Assembly: GCF_040954645.1 (NCBI RefSeq)
Contig: NC_092808.1
Span: 119,266,049 to 119,330,048 of the forward strand
DNA: 64,000 bases
Source: Diabrotica undecimpunctata
Lineage: Eukaryota; Arthropoda; Insecta; Coleoptera; Chrysomelidae
Direction of reading: 5' to 3'
Position 1 is the stretch's first letter, and each line of letters opens with the position of its first letter. The translations under genes and the position numbers were made by a program. Below, piece by piece: positions 57,652-64,000 of the stretch. The notes beneath the pieces are model-generated. The model ran no database searches, was not told the origin of the DNA, and saw nothing but the letters and a program-made list of their open reading frames with translations.

Positions 57652-58714
57652 ATGGCTTTGTTTTCGAATGCAGTGTACGCAGACATTCTGTTTTTCTATG
57701 GCTGGAGTGATGGAAATGCATCTGCAGCACGTCGAGAATATCAGCACCGTTAACCTAACCGGAGACTACCCCATGTAAGTGTCTTTATTAACACATATCG
57801 ACGAATTAGTGAAACTGGTAGTGTTAACAATCCTGTTTCCGGTATTAATCCTGGACGTTACGGTCCTGGTGTAGACGCTCAAATTTTGCAAAGCCGTTAC
57901 GAATGATCCTACCACAAGCGTTTGAAAGGTTGCTCGACAGTTAAATTTCTCGCAATGGAAGGTCTGGTCAGTAGTGCACAACGATGGGCGCTACCCTTAT
58001 CTTTACATGCCAGTACAAGGTCTTCAACACGGTGATCCAATTAGAAGGGTAAAATTTTGCCGCTTTTTGTTAGATGCAGACATTAAAGATGGTAGTTTTC
58101 TAAAAGTATTTTATGGACTGATGAATCCAGTTTTAATAGAGAATTAATAACAAATTTTCACAACCTGCATTACTGGGCACATGACAATCCCCATCTATCG
58201 AAAGAAATATCCTTTCAGCAAAAAATTAGTGTCAACGTTTGGGTAGGAGTTATCGGAAGAGAATTAATAGGACCTTACTTTTTGCTAGGCATGTTAATAG
58301 TCAAGTGTACTTAGACTTTCTGGAGAATGAATTACCACCACTCTTAGAAGATTTACCCCTCGCCCTTAGACAAAGAATAGTGTACCAACATTATGGATGC
58401 CCTGCACATTGTGCACGTGCTGTTACGGCTTGGTTCAACAATCACTATTTCAATAGGTGGATCGGACAAACTGGACCGATTTTGTGGCCTGCTAGATCGC
58501 CCGATTTAACACCGTGTGACTACCACATCTGGGGCAGATTCAAAGAACTTGTTTATTAAGTTCCAATCCGAACTAGAGCTCATTTAGTGGAAAGGATTAT
58601 CGAAGCAGCTGACATTATAAGGGCAGAACTGAGGTTAAAAGTAACCACATCAGAAATACGACGCAGGGCAAGAGCGTGCATTAGAAATGGTGGTTTTTAT
58701 TTTGAACAACAATG
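57652..58714 (+). pseudogene. Mariner-superfamily transposase with DUF4817-like N terminus
   Basis: ATG at 57652 opens MALFSNAVYADILFFYGWSD, followed by GNASAARREYQHR, a stop where Tyr is usual, PNRRLPHVSVFINTYRRISE and TGSVNNPVSGINPGR (DNA-binding N terminus). After shifts come DGRYPYLYMPVQGLQHGD, VKFCRFLLDADIK, ILWTDESSFNRE (first catalytic Asp), YWAHDNPHLSKEISFQQKIS, VNVWVGVIGRELIGPYF and (58239-58559) YLDFLENELPPLLEDLPLAL, RQRIVYQHYGCPAHCA and WPARSPDLTPCDYHIWGRFK (third Asp). The usual QHDGAPAH is QHYGCPAH, so the second catalytic Asp is Tyr. It could not be active. Confidence 0.85.
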
Positions 58715-58815
58715 ACTGTTTTCTGAAGTTTTTGTACATACTTAATTAGGCATAATAAATGATGCAAAAAAGCATGATGTGTCGTTGTTGTGTTTTACCT
58801 TTGTTACCCGTTTCA

Positions 58816-58819
58816 TTAA
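58816..58819 (+). repeat. TTAA target duplication of the piggyBac, left
   Basis: TTAA immediately before CTCTGCGGTG; the matching TTAA is at 61109-61112. Confidence 0.85.
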
Positions 58820-61108
58820 CTCTGCGGTGGACTGGTGATAATTTGATACACGAAGGAACGGGTTGGGTCTGAGAAGCCCAAAAATTAAACTAAGAATTTT
58901 TTATGTTTAATTTTGTAACAGGTTTGCCTTGCATATATTAGAACTACTACTAAAGACAACTTACATGTACATATCGACTGCTATAAAACATAAAAAAATG
59001 AACTGCTATTATAATATTAAAACTAAAAATATAAAAGAAATTACATACTACAATGGCAGATGTTTAAAGAACACCTTGTATATAACTTATTCAATCATTT
59101 TATCAATGCATATGCGACAAACAGGTACGGTATGTTCTAAGCAAATAAATAATTTAAAGTAGTGACACATGTAGCGAGTTTTACGATCTCTACAAAAAGC
59201 ACAACGCCCCCTTTTATTTTGCAATTCCGCAGGTGCTTCTACTGGTCCAACACCACTGAGTTTAGCAGCAAGCTCTCTTATATCTCGTACCAAATGAGGA
59301 GATTGAGCTCTTGCTTTTATATTGTTCATCACTAACTGAAGACCTAGTTCTTTTAAAAAAATCTTCCTCTTTTGCTTGTTTTTAGATCCGATGTGTTACT
59401 TCTCTGTATCACAAATGCATTTATTGCAGCAACATCAAGCAATGCATAAAAGATGACCATGGGCCAGCGTTTTGTATTTCTTGCGACAGTATAGGAACCT
59501 CGAAGTTGATCAACGGTGTCCACACCACCTATCGTAGAGTTATAGAACATTATTGCTTCAGGTTTACTTTCGTCACCCGTTGTTGGATCGATTTGGTCAT
59601 CATGGTGTAGGGTTCACAAAAGAACAACATGTTTTTTTGGTTTTGGTATATGGGACAATATTGTCATATCTTTGGTAAATCTAAACAGAGTTGATTTTGT
59701 CGGTCTATTGTTCATTAAAAATTCGGTTGGGATATGCCTTTTGTTTTTCCGTAGGGCGCCTACAATTGTTAGACTATGATTTGTCAGTAAGTTTGGTGCG
59801 AGTTCAATTGATGTAAACCAATTGTCCATTGTGACATTCCGGTTGGATCTGGAGATTGGTTTGCAAAGCCGCTCAACCACATCGTTGACTGCAGAACTGA
59901 TAGAATATGGACCTGGTGGTTGTGTACCGGCATGTATTTCTAATTGATAAGTATAGAACGTGCGAGAATCCACCAAGGAAAATACCATCAGACCGTATCG
60001 GGCCGGTTTTTTTGGTACATTCTAAAACTACAGCGACCTCTAAAGCCTAAAAGCATCTCATCGATGGTGACATATTGGCCAATGGTATAATATTTTTGAA
60101 AATTTTCAACTACTTCCTTGAATACGACTCTAACTGCTGCAATTTTGTCTAACTTGTGTCCATTCGTCCCTTGTACGAATATCATCTAGGCGTAAGCACT
60201 TCATAAGAAATTGAAATCTGCGGAGAGCCATCGTTGCCGGAAATATGTCAATGCCCGTACCATTTCTTTCCCAAAACTCAAAAATTGAAGTTCTACCTCC
60301 ACGATAAACTCCAGCTAAGTGAAGCAGACCAATTAGAGCTTTTAGTTCATATGTTAGCCTCGCATCGGAACTGTCTTTATATCTCACGGACACACGCTCT
60401 ATATATACATTAGTACATTCAACAATACGTTTTATAATTTTGTCATTAAAAACAGTTCCCAGCATTCTTTTTCAGTTTTGCAACTTTTCGCTTCACGAAT
60501 AACTCCAGGAAGTTTTGTTATGATATTTTCTCGTCTAGTTCTCGTCTAGTTCTAACATTTCGTGATCCGCATATCTTATTCCATTTCATTCCATCTTTGA
60601 TATTGTAATAAAGGTGTTGGTTTAACTTACCTTGTGGAATACATTTTTGTACGTTTAATTCGGTGTCTGATAAATCCAATTCAGACTCTGAGTTATGATT
60701 AGCATCTTCATGTTCTAAGTTGCCAACTATAGACTCATCGGAATCTATATCTTCATAATTTTCTTTCTCGTCGGTTGCAACTTCCTCGTAGAGACGTTGC
60801 AAATGTTTTGCCTCTCTCTCGTAAGAATACATTGTTTTGTTAAGCTCTAAAAACAATACACTGCAAATTTTGTTTTGTACTTTCATAAAAAAAAAACTTA
60901 CATTAAGGAACGGGTTGGGTCTGAGAGAACGAAAACAGATATATCATCGACACTATTGCTTCAATGTGCATTCGTAACTGAGGGATTATAGCTAGCTATG
61001 CCGACAAAAGGTATCTAGACCGCCAGGACCGTACTTAGACTCGCTGACCGAATAGAGATATTAGAAGAACTGAATGGGCCTGACGGACCCAACCCGTGCA
61101 CCGCAGGG
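58820..61108 (-). mobile_element. piggyBac DNA transposon (2289 bp)
   Basis: Ends CTCTGCGGTG (left) and, inverted, CCCTGCGGTGCACGGGT (right) are bordered by TTAA on both sides, the piggyBac target. GGAACGGGTTGGGTCTGAGA occurs near both ends (58857 and 60906), a likely internal binding repeat. The minus-strand transposase occupies most of the interior. It lies within the mariner-like element and is therefore the younger of the two. Confidence 0.92.
59087..60886 (-). pseudogene. piggyBac transposase, complete in length but frameshifted
   Basis: From 60886: a Glu/Asp-rich N terminus (EVATDEKENYEDIDSDESIV), GMKWNKICGSRNVRTR; then GVIREAKSCKTEKECWELF, IVECTNVYIERVSVRYKDSS, LKALIGLLHLAGVYRGGR and ATMALRRFQFLMKCLRLDD. 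The catalytic aspartates appear in YVTIDEMLLGFRGRC, NVTMDNWFTSIEL and STIGGVDTVDQLRGSY. The C terminus is a cysteine-rich finger (CAFCRDRKTRYMCHYF, VPVCRICI). Breaks: an 11-bp tandem duplication at 60529-60550, single-base shifts near 60465, 60150 and 59995, and a stop at about 59611. All catalytic residues are present, so damage is recent relative to its neighbours. Confidence 0.9.
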
Positions 61109-61112
61109 TTAA
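61109..61112 (+). repeat. TTAA target duplication of the piggyBac, right
   Basis: TTAA immediately after CACCGCAGGG. Confidence 0.85.
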
Positions 61113-61193
61113 TGAAGGTTATTTTAACAATGCATTAAGATTCAACAAAGGGTTTTTGCAATCTGAGCAAGTAATACGTAAGGCATTTTGTAT

Positions 61194-61354
61194 GTCAGGG
61201 AAGTATCTCGCTTAGATAATTATTTTTAAAAATAAAATAGACGAGCAGCCTTATTTTCGAATATTGACAAATTTAACTTTATTTCGGAAACCTTAACAGT
61301 TTTAGCGACACATTATTAGCAAAAAATTTTGCAAATGGCGTCTCCAATTATCCC

Positions 61355-61356
<2 letters not shown>
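61194..61356 (-). repeat. Right terminal inverted repeat of the mariner-like element
   Basis: Inverted partner of 57354-57500. Confidence 0.8.

Positions 61357-61357
<1 letters not shown>

Positions 61358-61413
<56 letters not shown>
61358..61413. repeat. (TA)n microsatellite, 56 bp
   Basis: It begins within the terminal TGTATA of the mariner-like element, consistent with slippage at its TA target site. Confidence 0.97.
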
Positions 61414-61416
<3 letters not shown>

Positions 61417-62044
61417 AGCATGTTGACAACCAGACGAATATTTTCAATTAAAGTAATACCCAATATTTTCATGTTAAATTTTTCGTTAACTGTTCCTTTC
61501 ATATACATCGCTCGCCATTACGAACGCTATACTTCAAAGAGATGGAAATTTACAAAATGAAATTACCAGATATTGGTACACTTCAAAAAGGTGATCATTA
61601 TAAAAGTTCCTGCGATCAGATTAAATTCGTTATTTCAGACATTTCGTTACATGCAGGCAAATTAATAATGAAAATGGAATAATGAAAAGGGTACGTATAA
61701 TCTAAAAATAAAAGAGGCAATCTTCCATAATCATTTTCTCTGACATACGAGTCAATTTTTATTTACTCTATAGGCCAGGCTTAAATAATGTTGCTGCAGA
61801 CTTCTTTCATTAAAAAAAGAAGAATAATCATGAATAATGGGAGTGTGCATTCATTAATTTTCATTAAAAACTTTCCAGTTGTGAATAATAATCAATAAAC
61901 GACTATAAAATTTAAAAAATAAACTCTTGTTTTAATTGATGCAGTTTTATTTTGTGAATATTTTTTTGTTTAAATATTAGCTATAAACGTGTATGCTTGA
62001 TTGTATAGTAATTTTCAGCCACTTCCAACTAGTCAAAATTTAAC
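61414..62044. other. No gene recognised
   Basis: AT-rich spacer between the mariner-like element and the next LINE; no supported frame. Confidence 0.4.
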
Positions 62045-63290
62045 CAACGTAGAAAATTATACCTTGAAAATTCTGTTGAAAATTATCCACGCCAGAATTC
62101 ACTCTAAACTGGAGCTGGATATTAGTTACACACAATATGGGTTCCGCAATGGTATGAGAGGCTATATTCTCCTTCAACGTGCTGATGCAGAGATGTTTGG
62201 ATGTTAACCGTCCTCTTTACGTCTGTTTTATAGACTACAATAAAGCGTTTGATAAAGTAAAACATGACCTACTCATGGAAATTCTAAAAAATAAAAACCT
62301 AGATGAAAGAGATTTAAGGCTAATAACAAACCTTTATTACAATCAGCGAGCAATAGTACGAATTAAAAAAGAGACATCTGAAGAAATGGAAATAAAGAGA
62401 GGAGTCAGGCAAGGCTGCATACTATCACCTATATTATTTAACGCTTATTCTGAAGAGGTAATTCGAGAAACTCTGGAAGATGAAACGGTCGGCATAAGAG
62501 TAAATGAAGTCTTAGTTAACAACATCAGATATGCAGATGATATAGTAATAATAGCCGATAGTTTACCAGACCTGAAAAGACTCATAAGTAAAATAATAGT
62601 AATGAAAGTTTATGAAAATTTGTAAAAACAACCATAATACTAACGAAATCTTGATAGTAGAGGGCCAGCAGATCAAAAGAGTAAATAAGTACACTAACCT
62701 AGGAACACTTATAACAGAAAATATTGACTACACTGCAGAAATCAAAGGTCAGAATCAAAAAAGGACGTTCTAATTTTATGAAAATAAAAAAGGTCCTATG
62801 TGACAAAAATTTAACATTAGCTCTTAAAGTACGCCTAACAAAATGTTACGTATACAGTGTACTATACTATGGAGTGGAATCATGGACGTTAAATCTAGAC
62901 AGAATGAGACGAATTAATGGCTTTAAAATGTGGACCTATAGAAGAATTATGAGGGTTTCCTGGATAGATAGAGTTACGAACAATGAAGTACTGACAAGAA
63001 TAAGTAAAGAGAAGGAAGTTGAACTTACAATTAAAGAAACAAAGCTACAGTATCTCCGACATATGATGCGGGGCGAGAAGGATGGCATCCTGCGACTCAT
63101 AATACAAGGAAAGATAGATGGCAGAAGAAGCATCGGAAGAAAACGAATTTCATGGCTTAAGAACCTGAGAGAATGGTTTGGATGTAGCTCAAAACAACAA
63201 TAAGTAGAATTAGTGCCTCAAAAATTAAAATAGCCAATGATGATTGCCAACCTCCGTAGCGGAGATGGCACCTGAAGAAGAAAAAGAAAA
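62045..63290 (+). pseudogene. LINE reverse transcriptase, 5' truncated, fairly well preserved
   Basis: It begins within RT: NYTLKILLKIIHARIHSKLE, SYTQYGFRNGMRGYILLQR, then after a shift at about 62190 LYVCFIDYNKAFDKVKHDLL, NLYYNQRAIVRIKKETSEE, IKRGVRQGCILSPILFNAYS and NNIRYADDIVIIADSLPDLK (catalytic YADD). After a shift near 62620 come RVNKYTNLGTLI, then 62724-63203 VRLTKCYVYSVLYYGVESWT, WTYRRIMRVSWIDRVTNNEV, KLQYLRHMMRGEKDGILRL, SIGRKRISWLKNLREWFG, and finally IANLRSGDGT with a GAAGAAGAAAAAG tail. Best reference copy here for the family shared with 14880, 33906, 52256 and 54996. Only two or three shifts. Confidence 0.92.
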
Positions 63291-63539
63291 CTATAATAAC
63301 TAAATATTTACAGGTCAGTTAGAACTGGAACCAGCCAACCGAGTATAATAGACAAAAATACTTGCTAGTAGTAAATAAAATGATTTGATTATTCTGCAGA
63401 TAAAAGAGATTACCAAGATATAATGGGATATGTATCCTTTTTTTTACTTACTCAATTTAATCGTCGGAAAACTCAGATCAGGATTTGACGGACTTTATAA
63501 CTATATAATTGTTATAGTTTTCTCAGTTTTTAATTCCCG
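63291..63539. other. No gene recognised
   Basis: Short spacer between two LINE relics; nothing seen in it. Confidence 0.4.
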
Positions 63540-64000
63540 AAAATCAGTCAGTCTTTTTAATCTATACTCTGAAAAAATCTTTACCGAGGTTTTGGATGAC
63601 AGACAATAGGGAATAAGACTAGGCGAAGGAGTAATGAACAGCATCAGATTTATTGCAGAAAACTAACAAGATGTCCAAACAGTAGTATCTAGCGAGTGAA
63701 GCAAGTTATCGAAGAGGCCTTAAAATTACCATTTCAAAGACAAAGTGGATGTCAGTTGGAAATAATAATATGGATCAAGGTTTGCTTTCGCTTTATGGAG
63801 ATAAGATGGAAGCGTAAACTATTTCAGATACCTCTACAGCTGGTTAAATGTAAAGACTCTGATGTAAAGAGATAATAACCAGGATCGAAATATCACGTAA
63901 GGCTTTTATGACCTGGAAATCAGTTTTTTGTAACAAAAATCTGTCGATACATATTTGCAAGAAGACCCTGAAATACTGTCTGTAGTATATTTTATTATAC
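63540..64000 (+). pseudogene. LINE RT fragment, runs off the right edge
   Basis: Frames give FNLYSEKIFTEVLDDRQ, then after a stop GIRLGEGVMNSIRFIAEN (the position of the YADD box is decayed), DVQTVVSS, KITISKTKWMSVGNNN and ARKAFMTWKSVFCNKNLSI with HICKKTLKYCL at the edge. This is the RT palm-to-thumb region of a LINE similar to that at 62045 but more decayed. It continues past the window. Confidence 0.72.

Larger units (their letters stand above)
57318..61361 (+). mobile_element. Mariner-like transposon with long (about 150-bp) terminal inverted repeats, containing a piggyBac
   Basis: The left end (57318, TATATAGGGTGTTTGG) and right end (61361, inverted TATACAGGGG) flank a long inverted repeat: 57354-57500 against 61194-61356, with shared blocks such as GACGCCATTTGCAAAAT, TTTGCTAATAATGT, GTTAAATTTGTCAATATTC and TTTAAAAATTATCTA-like sequence. 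The right arm lacks about 30 bp near its outer end. The transposase relic is on the plus strand (57652-58714). A 2289-bp piggyBac sits in the 3' noncoding part. TA dinucleotides adjoin both ends, in keeping with a TA target; the right one has grown into a (TA)n tract. Confidence 0.8.

Noticed and set aside
61302..61508. 68-codon frame crossing the (TA)n tract
   Set aside because: Produced by the microsatellite; it overlaps the end of the mariner-like element.

Overview
This window looks like insect nuclear DNA made almost entirely of mobile-element remains. It is AT-rich, coding frames are broken by stops and frameshifts, and one transposase gene carries a GTAAG/TATAG intron. The families present (RTE-like, Jockey/CR1-like and other non-LTR retrotransposons, Penelope-like elements, hAT, piggyBac, mariner/Tc1 and pogo) are a mixture typical of large arthropod genomes. 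A beetle would fit, but the species cannot be read from the sequence. I found no convincing host gene, rRNA, tRNA or CRISPR array.

Left third (1-24000). A minus-strand endonuclease/RT LINE runs off the left edge. It is followed by a small inverted-repeat element and a dispersed repeat. One copy of that repeat is split by an RTE-like LINE with a 14-bp target duplication (5008-7148). Next come a Penelope GIY-YIG fragment (8800-9919) and a second Penelope fragment split by a hAT element with an 8-bp duplication (10642-12659). After these lie several truncated LINEs in both orientations and a deleted piggyBac.

Middle (24000-43600). A nearly full-length two-ORF Jockey/CR1-like LINE (24092-29066) is interrupted in ORF2 by a Penelope copy whose ends form an inverted repeat. 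Downstream are LINE 3' ends, a third Penelope lineage, (TA)n tracts, a long open RT frame (37935-39146), an orphan zinc-knuckle ORF1, a dead mariner and a piggyBac fragment.

Right third (43900-64000). The best preserved elements are here. They are a complete hAT (43908-46794) with perfect 20-bp terminal repeats, an 8-bp duplication and a spliced BED-finger transposase; an orphan transposon-like protein (48300-50458) flanked by repeated AAAACCAGGTAAATG-type motifs and a perfect 115-bp palindrome; a pogo-like transposase split by a LINE; and a long-TIR mariner-like element (57318-61361) that carries a piggyBac in its 3' part with TTAA on both sides. LINE fragments close the window.

The elements do not work together. 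They form a layered insertion record in which several target-site duplications let the order of events be read. The orphan element at about 47834-51101 is the best candidate for something poorly described.
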